NCBI GenBank assembly: GCA_027017505.1 | Contig: JALUQR010000135.1 | Location: 1-26,818, forward strand | DNA length: 26,818 nt | Source of the DNA: a bacterium | GTDB taxonomy: Bacteria > Desulfobacterota > GWC2-55-46 > DRQE01 | Direction: 5' to 3' | The notes under the pieces: generated by a model | Database searches by the model: none | What the model was told of the DNA's origin: nothing | Seen by the model: only the letters and a program-made list of their open reading frames with translations | Made by a program: the position numbers and the translations under genes | Part shown: one piece after another, positions 15,777 through 24,249 of the stretch | Position numbering within the stretch: the stretch's first letter is position 1 | Layout: each line of letters opens with the position of its first letter

Positions 15777-16364
15777 ATGAAAGAGATTGTAAAGAGGTCT
15801 GTGGAAGAAAGTCTCTGTGCAACGAGGGAATTCTTCAGCGCCGGGTGTGTGGAAAGGCTCATCCAGTGTGCCCGCCTTATAGTGGATTCCATCAAGGCCG
15901 GGGGAAAACTCATTATAGCTGGAAACGGTGGCTCCTGTGCGGATGCACAGCACATTGCAGGTGAGTTCATAAACCGTTTCGAGGTCGAACGCTCGCCTCT
16001 ACCTGCCATAGCCATAACGACCGATACCTCTGTTCTTACAAGTATATCGAATGACTACGAGTTTGAGGATGTATTCTCAAAGCAGATTCGAGCCCTTGGC
16101 AGAAGGGGCGATGTCTTTCTTGCCATATCCACAAGCGGGGACTCCCCCAACATACTTCGGGCGGTGGAGACTGCAAAAGACATGGGTATAACCACCATAG
16201 CCCTTACTGGCAGGGATGGTGGAAGGCTAAAGGAGATGGCCCAGTTAAGCTTCGTTGTGCCTGCAAGCCGCACCCCCCGCATACAGGAGGTGCACACCAA
16301 ATTCTATCACATCCTCTGTGAGCTTGTGGACCATATTATGGCACAGGGCGGTCAGGCACCCTGA
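15777..16364 (+). CDS. gmhA: Sedoheptulose 7-phosphate isomerase
   Basis: The protein has 195 residues, the usual GmhA length. The sugar isomerase (SIS) fold shows AGNGGSCADAQHIAGEF. The zinc/active-site residues H59, E63, Q170 and H178 line up with E. coli H61, E65, Q172 and H180. It converts sedoheptulose 7-phosphate to D-glycero-D-manno-heptose 7-phosphate, the first committed step of heptose synthesis and the substrate for HddA. The ATG at 15777 is chosen for AAAAGGAG 8 nt upstream; an upstream in-frame ATG lies in the promoter. It is the only intact plus-strand gene of the glycan locus, and its last 13 bases overlap the end of the opposing reductase gene. Confidence 0.95.
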   Translation: MKEIVKRSVEESLCATREFFSAGCVERLIQCARLIVDSIKAGGKLIIAGNGGSCADAQHIAGEFINRFEVERSPLPAIAITTDTSVLTSISNDYEFEDVFSKQIRALGRRGDVFLAISTSGDSPNILRAVETAKDMGITTIALTGRDGGRLKEMAQLSFVVPASRTPRIQEVHTKFYHILCELVDHIMAQGGQAP

Positions 16365-17293
16365 CCCTCCACACACTCAAGATACCACCTGTAGGTACGC
16401 TTGAGGCCCTCTTCGAGCGGGGTCTTTGCCCTCCAGCCGAGCCCGTGCATGCGTGATGAGTCAAGAAGCCTTCTGGGATTACCGTCAGGTCTCGTGGTGT
16501 CAAACTCTATGTTGCCGGTAAAGCCTGTAATCTCTTTTATGATTTCTGCAAGCTCCCTTACAGAGGTATCCTCTCCCCTGCCTATGTTTATGGGGTCAGG
16601 TGGGAGCTCTTTAAGGTTCATAAGGAACAGGCATGCCTCTGCAAGGTCATCCACATAGAGGAACTCCCTTCTGGGCCTTCCCGTGCCCCACAGGGTAACG
16701 CTCGGGTGTCCCTCGAGCTTTGCCCTGTGAAACTTCATTATGAGGGATGACACCACATGAGCATCCTCGTTGAAGTGGTCTCCCACGCCGTACACATTTG
16801 CAGGTATTACGGTAAAGAACTCAACACCGTACTGTGCCCTGTATGCCCTGCACATGCTGATGCCAGCGAGTTTTGCCACGCCAAAGGGCTCGTTTGTGGG
16901 CTCAATCTTGCCTGTCATGAGGTATTCCTCTTTCATCGGCTGTTCGGCCTGTTTGGGATACACACAGGAACTGCCGAAAAACATAAGCCTCTTTACACCA
17001 TACCGCCAGGCAAGGTCTATAACATTGGTCTGTATCATGAGGTTTTCGTATATAAACTCCGCAGGTCTGGTACTGTTTGCCTTTATGCCACCTACCCTTG
17101 CAGCCGCAAGAAACACATACTCGGGCCTGGTCTCGCTGAAAAGGGCTTCAACCTGTGCCTTGTTGGTAAGGTCTGTCTGGTCCCTTGTTCTCAAGATGAG
17201 ATTTGTGTAACCCTCTTTTTTGAGCCTTCTTACAAGGGCAGAGCCTATAAGCCCCGTATGGCCTGCAACATATATGCGAGAGTCTCTTTCCAC
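16352..17293 (-). CDS. GDP-L-fucose synthase-like epimerase/reductase with catalytic Tyr replaced by Phe
   Basis: The protein has 313 residues from the GTG at 17293, preferred because GGGAGG lies 8 nt upstream. The ATG at 17311 overlaps the previous stop and has no ribosome site. VAGHTGLIGSA is the NADP loop. GSSCVYPK supplies the Ser and Cys of the GDP-fucose synthase active site (S108, C110), and the catalytic His is kept in EDAHVVSSL. The normally invariant Tyr of NEPYAIAK is Phe here (NEPFGVAK, F137, codon TTT), while the Lys (K141) remains. Fcl and ColC epimerise C3/C5 and reduce C4 of GDP-4-keto-6-deoxy sugars. Loss of the Tyr hydroxyl should impair reduction, so this may be an epimerase only, or an enzyme with altered chemistry. 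It is coupled to the ColD-like gene. Confidence 0.85.
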   Translation of the reverse strand: MERDSRIYVAGHTGLIGSALVRRLKKEGYTNLILRTRDQTDLTNKAQVEALFSETRPEYVFLAAARVGGIKANSTRPAEFIYENLMIQTNVIDLAWRYGVKRLMFFGSSCVYPKQAEQPMKEEYLMTGKIEPTNEPFGVAKLAGISMCRAYRAQYGVEFFTVIPANVYGVGDHFNEDAHVVSSLIMKFHRAKLEGHPSVTLWGTGRPRREFLYVDDLAEACLFLMNLKELPPDPINIGRGEDTSVRELAEIIKEITGFTGNIEFDTTRPDGNPRRLLDSSRMHGLGWRAKTPLEEGLKRTYRWYLECVEGQGA

Positions 17294-17310
17294 CCTGGAA
17301 ACCTCCCTCA

Positions 17311-18546
17311 TCAGGTATTAAGGGTAAGGAACTCTTCTATGGTATCTGTTATGTAGTCTATATCCTCATCTGTAAGGTCCTGGTGCACGCCTATGTGAAG
17401 CCCGTGGGTGCCTATGTATTCTGCGTTGGGATACTCGCCGGGTGTGTGCCCCAGGAAGGCAAACCCTGGACACTGGGTTGGCATGGAAAGAAACAGGTTT
17501 CTCGTATCTATACCTGCCTTCTCCATAAAGTCCACGAGGGCATTCCTTGTAAAAGGCGCATCCTCCTTTACCACTATCGGGAAGCCGTGTGGGCCTATCC
17601 TTTCGTGGGGTTCCTCCTCTATGGTGTAGAGATATTGCTCGAACCTCCTGAAACGCTCTATAAGGGAAAGAAGGGCCCTGCGTTTTTTGTTGAGTATGTC
17701 CTCGAACATATCGAGGTTTCCAAGCCCCACGGCTGCCTCAAGCTCGTTCATCTTTGCGGAAAACCCTATCCGTTCGAATATGAACCTTATGTCCATGCCC
17801 TCGCCATAGCGAAACCTCTTATCGCAGTAGCCAGAGGTTATGTTGAGCACACAACTTTCACACTTGCATGCCCTTCCGTGAGACCTCAAGGAGCGCAGTA
17901 TCTCGGCAAAGTCCTCTCTGTTGGTCGTAACGACTCCGCCCTCGATGGTGGTTATTATGTGGGCCACATAGGTGCTGTATGCCGCCATATCGCCTATGGC
18001 ACCTATGTTTCTGCCCTTATACTGTGCACCGTGGGCCTCTGCCGCATCCTCAACCACATAGAGGTTGTGCTTTCTGGCTATCTCCATTATGGGGTCCATG
18101 TCGGCAGGCTTACCCATAAGATGCACCGGCATTATGGCAACGGTGCGCTCTGTTATCTTTTCCTCTATAAGTGAGGGGTCTATGTTGAGGGTCTTTCTGT
18201 CTACATCCACAAACACTGGGGTGAACCCTGCCTGAAGCACCGCATTGCCCGTTGCAACGAAGGACAGCGAGGGCACTATCACCTCATCACCCCGCTTTGC
18301 CCCAAAGTCGTAAAGAACCGCAAGGGCAAGGGCATCGGCATCTGTGCCCGTGCTTACCGCAACAGCCTCTCTTGTGCCAACAAGCTGTGCAAACCGCTTT
18401 TCAAACTCCCTTACAAGCCTTCCGCTGGATACCCTGTTCCTTTCAAGGGCATCCATGATGAGTTTCTTTGAGCGCTCGGGTATCCTTACCGTTCCAAAGG
18501 GGATTCTCCTGATGGGCCTTTCCTTTACAGTGCCATCTCTGCCCAT
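17311..18546 (-). CDS. DegT/DnrJ/EryC1/StrS-family PLP enzyme, His in place of Lys (sugar 3-dehydratase, ColD/RfbH type)
   Basis: The protein has 411 residues. The aminotransferase fold is clear (STGTDADALAL, PSLSFVATGNA, VVEDAAEAHGA with PLP-contacting D167). The segment that normally carries the PLP lysine reads STYVAHIITTIEGG, with H196 instead. This substitution marks the 3-dehydratases ColD (GDP-4-keto-6-deoxymannose) and RfbH/E1 (CDP-sugar), which remove the C3 hydroxyl rather than transaminate. Four cysteines follow at C227, C229, C232 and C241 (pattern CxCx2Cx8C), recalling the [2Fe-2S] site of E1 rather than the cluster-free ColD. GGAGG precedes the ATG at 18546. Its stop overlaps the upstream ATG of the reductase gene by one base. 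A GDP-linked dideoxy sugar is the likely product. Confidence 0.85.
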   Translation of the reverse strand: MGRDGTVKERPIRRIPFGTVRIPERSKKLIMDALERNRVSSGRLVREFEKRFAQLVGTREAVAVSTGTDADALALAVLYDFGAKRGDEVIVPSLSFVATGNAVLQAGFTPVFVDVDRKTLNIDPSLIEEKITERTVAIMPVHLMGKPADMDPIMEIARKHNLYVVEDAAEAHGAQYKGRNIGAIGDMAAYSTYVAHIITTIEGGVVTTNREDFAEILRSLRSHGRACKCESCVLNITSGYCDKRFRYGEGMDIRFIFERIGFSAKMNELEAAVGLGNLDMFEDILNKKRRALLSLIERFRRFEQYLYTIEEEPHERIGPHGFPIVVKEDAPFTRNALVDFMEKAGIDTRNLFLSMPTQCPGFAFLGHTPGEYPNAEYIGTHGLHIGVHQDLTDEDIDYITDTIEEFLTLNT

Positions 18547-18614
18547 GGTATACCTCCTTTAACTTTATGGCTTAATTTTAACAGACAACCTCTGGTTTAA
18601 CAACCCCTGTTGCG

Positions 18615-20078
18615 TTATCTCTTAAATACCCTGTATACCTCGAACACATGCCCTTCAGCGGTGTTGAAAGTGGCAACCCTCTGGAGCACATCCTTTCGCT
18701 TTTTCTCGTTGTGGAAGTCCCGTATGAATCTTTCAAGCCTTTCCCTGTAGCCTGCAAGATACACCCCTCTGCCATCTGCAAGGCCCTGGAGTTCTTCCAG
18801 CGATACGCCATCTTTTAAGAACACAAACTCAGCCCGTGCGTAAAAGCTCACCACAGGACGCCTTGCCACAACGGTTGTGCCCTCTCCCACGCTGTTCAGA
18901 ATCCACCGGCCCGCAAGCCTTTCCGTCAGGCGATGGGCGTGAAGGTGCACAAGCCCCTGATACATCTGCATGACGATAATAACAGCCACCACCGCCACAA
19001 CCGCTGCCCCACCTCTTGCATATCTTTTATGGAGCCAGTCTGCAAACACGCAGAACCCCACTGCAACCATGGGCATAACAAGGGGCATAAGCCTTACGAT
19101 ATACCGCCTTTCAGGAAGCACCACCAGATGCACCAGCAGATACACCGCTGCCACAAAGAGCACGAACCTCTCTACCTCTGAAAGCCCCCTTCTGCGTGCA
19201 TGAACGAAGTAGACCACCATGAATACAACGAACGGTGCCGATACGGCCTCTGTCAGTCGGGCAGGAAAGTCCCACAGGTTGTTGTTCCTTAAGGTGAATG
19301 TGTTCCGGAGGCTTTCTATGAGGACCTCACTCATGTTGACCTTTGCCGTTATGCTTACACCGCCTGTCGTGTGGTAGAGAAAGACGAGGTAGAAGAGGGC
19401 CCCCACCATGAACACAGCCCAGCCTGAAAGGATTAAACCAGCCCTCTTATGCCAGTCCTTCTTTATGTCCCCTGGTCTGTGCAGAGCTATCCAGAGAGAA
19501 AATATCATGAGGAAGCCCAGCCCTGCGTGTTTGTTAAGGTATGCCAGTGCTGATAGCACCCCTGTATAGAACATATAAAGTGGCCTTCGCTCAACCACCC
19601 CCTTGATACCCACAAGGACGAGTGCCAGCCCGATGAGATGATACGGGGCCTCTCGCAGGGTCTCTCCCGAATAGCGTATGAGATAGGGATGTATGGCAAT
19701 AAAAAAGGCGGTTACAAGGGCAACCCTTTCGTCATAGAGCCTTCTGGCCAGAAGAAATCCCAGAAGCACCACCGCAACCCCGCACACAAGCGAAAGTAGC
19801 CTTGCAGCGAGCTCAAGCTCACCCGTAAGATACCATAAAAGGCTCACCAGAAAGGGATGCAGTGGAGGTCTTGCAGGATCAATACCTTCAAGATACCTTC
19901 CCCTGGTGAATGCCTCTGCGAGTTTAAGGTCTGTTGCACTGTCAACCGCTATGGTAGCGGCATTCATCACCACATAGAGCCTCAATGCCAGTGCAAACAG
20001 CAGGATGATAAGAAGCTTTTGGCCCGTGGTAAGCCTGTGGTAGAGCCTGCTTATGGAATTCTGGGACATCCGTATCAT
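18615..20078 (-). CDS. GT39/ArnT-like membrane glycosyltransferase
   Basis: The protein has 487 residues with about ten or more transmembrane helices. After the first helix, the periplasmic loop AATIAVDSATDLKLAEAF holds acidic residues, and ARPPLHPFLVSLLWYLTG follows, as in GT39 and ArnT-type GT-C enzymes. These use polyprenyl-phosphate sugars as donors on the periplasmic side, modifying lipid A, glycan or protein. Donor and acceptor are unknown. The C-terminal part from about 385 is soluble. ATG 20078 has only a weak ribosome site; M4 is an alternative. It lies 15 nt after rfbC. Confidence 0.8.
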   Translation of the reverse strand: MIRMSQNSISRLYHRLTTGQKLLIILLFALALRLYVVMNAATIAVDSATDLKLAEAFTRGRYLEGIDPARPPLHPFLVSLLWYLTGELELAARLLSLVCGVAVVLLGFLLARRLYDERVALVTAFFIAIHPYLIRYSGETLREAPYHLIGLALVLVGIKGVVERRPLYMFYTGVLSALAYLNKHAGLGFLMIFSLWIALHRPGDIKKDWHKRAGLILSGWAVFMVGALFYLVFLYHTTGGVSITAKVNMSEVLIESLRNTFTLRNNNLWDFPARLTEAVSAPFVVFMVVYFVHARRRGLSEVERFVLFVAAVYLLVHLVVLPERRYIVRLMPLVMPMVAVGFCVFADWLHKRYARGGAAVVAVVAVIIVMQMYQGLVHLHAHRLTERLAGRWILNSVGEGTTVVARRPVVSFYARAEFVFLKDGVSLEELQGLADGRGVYLAGYRERLERFIRDFHNEKKRKDVLQRVATFNTAEGHVFEVYRVFKR

Positions 20079-20093
20079 ACCGTTAGCAGATAT

Positions 20094-20663
20094 TCAGACA
20101 CTGTAATAAAAGTTTATCTCAGCAGTTTTAAGTGGCGGGGCATTTTTATCCTTTTCTGACAGAATCGGCCCAAGTCCTTCGAGTGGCCAGTCTATGGCTA
20201 TATCAGGGTCGTTCCACCTTATTGTTCTTTCATGAGCAGGCGAGTATTCGGCACCTGATACCTTATAAAGTATCTCCGTATCATCTGCAAGACTTAAGAA
20301 TCCGTGGGCAAAGCCCTGTGGTATCCAGAGCATGTATCTGTTCTTCTCGGAAAGCTCGATGCCAAACCATCTGCCAAAGGTGGGGCTACCCTTTCTTATA
20401 TCCACCGCAACATCAAACACCCTTCCCCTTACGCACCTTACAAGCTTTCCCTGTGCCATGGGATGGAGCTGATAGTGAAGCCCCCTCAACACCCCCCTGG
20501 ATGACCTTGAGTGGTTGTCCTGCACGAACTCTGCATCTATGCCTGCCTTCCTGAAATCAGATAGCCTGTAGGTTTCCATAAAAAAGCCCCTCTCATCGCC
20601 GTACACCTGCGGTATCACAAGTATCAGCCCCTGTATATCGACCTTTTTGAACTCAAACGGCAT
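20094..20663 (-). CDS. rfbC: dTDP-4-dehydrorhamnose 3,5-epimerase
   Basis: The protein has 189 residues from the ATG at 20663, which has GGAGGAG 6 nt upstream; a longer open frame upstream is not family-like. The cupin fold shows RGVLRGLHYQ with the catalytic His, KLVRCVRGRVFDVAVDIRKGSPTFG, NRYMLWIPQGFAHGF and YSPAHERTIRWNDPDIAIDWP, all strongly RfbC. It epimerises C3 and C5 of dTDP-4-keto-6-deoxyglucose on the way to dTDP-L-rhamnose. The partners rfbA, rfbB and rfbD are not in this window, so they must lie elsewhere. Confidence 0.95.
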   Translation of the reverse strand: MPFEFKKVDIQGLILVIPQVYGDERGFFMETYRLSDFRKAGIDAEFVQDNHSRSSRGVLRGLHYQLHPMAQGKLVRCVRGRVFDVAVDIRKGSPTFGRWFGIELSEKNRYMLWIPQGFAHGFLSLADDTEILYKVSGAEYSPAHERTIRWNDPDIAIDWPLEGLGPILSEKDKNAPPLKTAEINFYYSV

Positions 20664-20812
20664 AAACTCCTCCACACAGGCTCCTTGATTGTGCGGGCAC
20701 ATACTGCGGGCATCCTTAAAAGAAGCCCCATCAGGCCACACAGCCCTCTACAGGGAAAGAGATAGATAATATATCACGGGTTTATGTGTATGGACAGAAT
20801 AAATTTTTAACC

Positions 20813-20840
20813 CACAGAACAAAGCAGGCCTCAAGCCTGC
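20813..20840 (-). terminator. Hairpin with T-rich tail overlapping the stop codon of the radical SAM/repeat gene
   Basis: On the minus strand GCAGGC and GCCTGC (20835-20840 and 20824-20829) form a 6-bp GC-rich stem with a 5-nt loop, followed by TTTGTTCTG. The stop TGA (20831-20833) sits in the loop. The T-run is short, so efficiency is uncertain, but the position at the end of the right-hand operon fits. Confidence 0.5.
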
Positions 20841-23800
20841 CCCTCTGTGGCCCGCTCTTTTCTGGAAAGGAGCTCATCTATCGTGGCCTTTGCCTCTTCA
20901 CAGGAGTCCGCAATGATGATATTTCCTGTGCGGGCGTGTTTTTCGATGGACTCAACCGACTCCAGGGTGAGGTCCATCCTGCCGAGGGCCTGAAGTATTG
21001 CGTAGACGCGGTTTTTGTAGTGAACGAGATTGTATCCCCTGTACGATTCAACCAGCCTTGGAATCTCCGTGGCGCTTTTCTCGAACTCCTCGTCTGTCAT
21101 CTTTAAAAGGGCCTTGAGTTCCTGCCAGTCCTTTGCCTTCACCACTTCTGGCCTACTGCGCTCATTCTCCTCTGTGACATCGAACTCTTCCACCTCTGGA
21201 CCCACCGCGTAAAGCTCTCTACCGTAGCGAAACACCCGGTGTCTACCCACCACCTTGACAGGTGGCACGGGGGCCTGCCGTTTGTCCTTTATTTCGGGAA
21301 AAGCAAGCTCTGTGGGCAACCATCTCTCGGTGGCCGACTTTCTAACGCTCCATACACTGTGGTTTATCGAATACTCCTTAAAGCTTCTTCCCACTGCAAG
21401 AACCACCCCGCAGTGGACGGTCTCGTAAAAGTCCACATCCCTGCCTTTCAACAGGAACTCCATGTCGTAGTCTGATAGCCTGCCCTCGCAATCGTGCCCG
21501 CAGAGTATTCCACCCGTTCTTACAAGCGGTGCGTACTGCTGGATGTCCCTGAAGACCTGTTCGTAACGGTGGTCACCGTCTATGAATACGAGGTCGAAGC
21601 AGTTTTCTTTGAGCACCTGTGAAACCGTATCAGAATGGCCCCTTACCGGGATGACCACATCCTCAAGCCCTTCCTTTTTTATTCTTTCCCAGAAGTGTTG
21701 AAACACATCCACCTTCTGGGCCACCTTCTCGAGCTCTGTACCGGAGTTACCCCTCCACCAGTCCACACAGAAAAGTACCCCCTGATTCTTCTTTGCCACT
21801 TTACCGAGCACCACAGCCGAATCGCCACACCAGCTACCTATCTCAAGGAACCTGCACCCCCTTCTTGCACAGCTTTCCGCAAGGGTGCGAAGGACAATCT
21901 TCTTCTCAAAGGGAAGTTGCCTCTTCCACGGGTCTGTTGCAAAGTATTTTGCCCCTTCTTTCTGTAGCTGTTCAGCCTCTTTTTCCTCCATGTCCTCACT
22001 GCTATCTGGCGTTAGTTTCTCCCTGTCACTGTCAGTGGTTGGTTCCGTGGCAACACTATGCTCCTTTTGTGCCATCTCATGACTTGCCACCTGCTTCACA
22101 GTTTTTACTATTCTTTTTACAAGTCTCTTTACCTTGTGTTCTTTTGTAGCACTTGTATATTCTTCTATCCTATCTTTCAGTTCGTTAAGGGTATCGTTCA
22201 TAAATACCTTTGTGTAATCACGCTTTTCGATTCGTTCCATGCTGAACTCGCCTTCACCCTGGGGAATGGCATAAAATTTATTATCGCAGCGAATAATATT
22301 GAATCCATTATGGCCTTCTTCGACAAGAAGGGGCTGTTTGTCATCTTCAACAGAACAAGCAACTTGGGCGCTTTCTGCGCTTTTCTGTGTGTATGCCTCT
22401 ATACTATCTTTAACATCATTCAGTCTATCGCCTGCAAATGCTTTGCTATACCCATCTTTACTTTCAATTCGTTCTATACTGAACTCACCCTCACCCTGGG
22501 GAATGGCATAATACCTGTCATCGTAACAAATAATGTTAAACCCATAATGCCCTTCTTCAACAAGAACAGGCTGTTTAGAGCTGTTCAGGGAGCATATCTT
22601 TTCAGCAGGCTTATGCTCCGCCTTTTTGTTACCATCGTATACACCATAGATTCTTTCCATATATTCATCATCACTCTTTTTCAGTGCCTCAACGGCTCTG
22701 GCCGCAAATCCACCTATATTGACACCGTTTCTGTAAAGTCCGACACAGATCCTGTCAAGCCTCTTTACACGAACAGAATGGTCAATATAGGGATTCTCAC
22801 TATACCAGAGTTCTGAAGGAATATAATAGGGATACTTTTCGTATAGTTCTTTTTTATCTCCATTAAATTTTATCCCGTATTTTTCAGGATATTTGTAATA
22901 CTCACTGCCTGCACCAAGAATCAGAATATTGATAGACTCCACAAGATCAATATAGTTTTTACATCTTGATATATTTTCAACCATCTCGTCTATATCCTGT
23001 TCTGTCTCACCTGGCACCCCTATAACTATATTGACGGTAGTCCATATCCCTGCATTATGGCAATCCCTGAGATTCTGGAAGACCAGCTTCATGTTGTAAC
23101 CCTTTCTCTGTAGTTTTAACACATGGTCGTTCCAGCCATCCACACCGAATCTTAAATGGACAAACCCAGCCTGTGCAAGCAGCCTAAAATACTCTGCGTC
23201 ATTGCGTTTATCTATACGAAGCTGTCCCATTGCTTTTATCTTTAGTCCACGCCTTATTATCTCTTTACAGATGTGATATAAATTTTCGGGATCACTGTTT
23301 ACATCGCTATCGTTAAAGTGAAATATCTCGAATCCTTTTGAAACGAAAAATTCTATTTCATCAACCACACTTTCTGGAGATCGTTTCCTGAAAGGAAGTA
23401 TTTCCGAACAAAATCTGCACCTGCCCCACATACAACCTCTTGAGGTTACGATGGGCACAAGATGGTTTCCATCGTGGGTATAATAAAGGCTAAGGTCTGA
23501 CCATTCATATTTGGGATAACCCAGCGAATCGAGGTCGTAAGGGCGTGGCACTTCCACAGCTTTTCTTTCCGTAGTGTCGTAACGGGATATTATTCCTTTA
23601 AGATTGGCAGGCCTCTGGCCTTTCATTAATGCATTTACAAGTGGCGGAAGGGTGAGTTCGGCCTCTCCAATGACCATATAGTCGAAATCTGGTATAAGTT
23701 TTGGACCTATATCAGGATAGAAACAATCATAACCACCTACGATCACACACACATCTTTCATGCGTTCCCTTACTTCTTTTATAAACCTATTGCTTACAAC

Positions 23801-24226
23801 TCTATTCGTGGCATGTATTGAAAGGCCAAGTATTGATGGAGGACTTTTCTCTATCTTTTTAAAAAGGGTTTCCATGTAATTCCAGAATGCATCAACAACT
23901 TCTTTGTTATTCCATTCATTTATGTTTGTATTATCCCAGGGATCACGCAAAAACTCTTCTGGCAAGCCTTTAACAGGTGTAATACCATAATGTTTGCTTC
24001 TATGATAGAGATGATAAACGATTATGTTATAATCTATCATCTGATACTTTATATTACACTGTTTGAGTATTTCGTATACATATCCCATACCATTTGGCAT
24101 CAATGGAAGATACCTTGCTGGAAGCTCTATCACCAGCATGTCAAGGTTGGGCTGTATATTTATTTCAGGAATCCTTATGGGATATTCCTTTGTTGAAGAA
24201 GTGCTATTTTGCTGGCCATTAAGCAT
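20831..24226 (-). CDS. B12-type radical SAM protein fused to novel repeats and a class I methyltransferase
   Basis: The protein has 1131 residues. Residues about 30-215 form a cobalamin-binding-type domain (GYVYEILKQCNIKYQMIDYN, VIVGGYDCFYPDIGPKLI). The radical SAM core spans about 255-450, with C265, C270 and C273 (CX4CX2C). Two copies of a ~60-residue repeat lie at 551-613 and 630-690. A charged linker (about 695-755) leads to a class I SAM methyltransferase of the CmcI/TylF type at about 760-945 (FLEIGSWCGDSAVVL, VFIDGDHRYEQVFRDI). A diverged repeat (about 991-1042) and a clearer one (1055-1120) end it. GGAGG is 9 nt before the ATG. It may modify a glycan or lipid carbon and hydroxyl in one polypeptide; the substrate is unknown. 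Confidence 0.85.
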   Translation of the reverse strand: MLNGQQNSTSSTKEYPIRIPEINIQPNLDMLVIELPARYLPLMPNGMGYVYEILKQCNIKYQMIDYNIIVYHLYHRSKHYGITPVKGLPEEFLRDPWDNTNINEWNNKEVVDAFWNYMETLFKKIEKSPPSILGLSIHATNRVVSNRFIKEVRERMKDVCVIVGGYDCFYPDIGPKLIPDFDYMVIGEAELTLPPLVNALMKGQRPANLKGIISRYDTTERKAVEVPRPYDLDSLGYPKYEWSDLSLYYTHDGNHLVPIVTSRGCMWGRCRFCSEILPFRKRSPESVVDEIEFFVSKGFEIFHFNDSDVNSDPENLYHICKEIIRRGLKIKAMGQLRIDKRNDAEYFRLLAQAGFVHLRFGVDGWNDHVLKLQRKGYNMKLVFQNLRDCHNAGIWTTVNIVIGVPGETEQDIDEMVENISRCKNYIDLVESINILILGAGSEYYKYPEKYGIKFNGDKKELYEKYPYYIPSELWYSENPYIDHSVRVKRLDRICVGLYRNGVNIGGFAARAVEALKKSDDEYMERIYGVYDGNKKAEHKPAEKICSLNSSKQPVLVEEGHYGFNIICYDDRYYAIPQGEGEFSIERIESKDGYSKAFAGDRLNDVKDSIEAYTQKSAESAQVACSVEDDKQPLLVEEGHNGFNIIRCDNKFYAIPQGEGEFSMERIEKRDYTKVFMNDTLNELKDRIEEYTSATKEHKVKRLVKRIVKTVKQVASHEMAQKEHSVATEPTTDSDREKLTPDSSEDMEEKEAEQLQKEGAKYFATDPWKRQLPFEKKIVLRTLAESCARRGCRFLEIGSWCGDSAVVLGKVAKKNQGVLFCVDWWRGNSGTELEKVAQKVDVFQHFWERIKKEGLEDVVIPVRGHSDTVSQVLKENCFDLVFIDGDHRYEQVFRDIQQYAPLVRTGGILCGHDCEGRLSDYDMEFLLKGRDVDFYETVHCGVVLAVGRSFKEYSINHSVWSVRKSATERWLPTELAFPEIKDKRQAPVPPVKVVGRHRVFRYGRELYAVGPEVEEFDVTEENERSRPEVVKAKDWQELKALLKMTDEEFEKSATEIPRLVESYRGYNLVHYKNRVYAILQALGRMDLTLESVESIEKHARTGNIIIADSCEEAKATIDELLSRKERATEGQA
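20867..21064 (-). repeat. Novel ~60-aa repeat, C-terminal copy in the radical SAM fusion
   Basis: Residues 1055-1120 read PRLVESYRGYNLVHYKNR, then VYAILQALG and MDLT, ending in a helix with EEAKATIDEL. This keeps the order LVExxYxGYN, YAIxQxxG, then CEEAK that defines the other copies. Confidence 0.7.
21101..21256 (-). repeat. Diverged copy of the novel repeat
   Basis: Residues about 991-1042 (VVGRHRVFRYGRELYAVG, then EEFDVTEEN and WQELKALL) follow the same pattern. They lack the GFN turn and the Gln of the YAIPQ motif, so the match is weak. Confidence 0.4.
22157..22576 (-). repeat. Two tandem copies of the novel ~60-aa repeat
   Basis: Residues 551-613 and 630-690 share LVEEGHxGFNII, then FYAIPQGEGEFS or YYAIPQGEGEFS, xERIE, a Tyr-x-Lys-x-Phe strand and LNxxKDxIE. 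The two are also close at the DNA level, indicating fairly recent duplication within the gene. Confidence 0.85.
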
Positions 24227-24249
24227 GTGGCTTACCTCCTTTTTGCCGG

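Noticed and set aside
17383..18174. Plus-strand open frame of 263 codons
   Set aside because: It is a shadow of the DegT-family gene on the opposite strand, with no family features.
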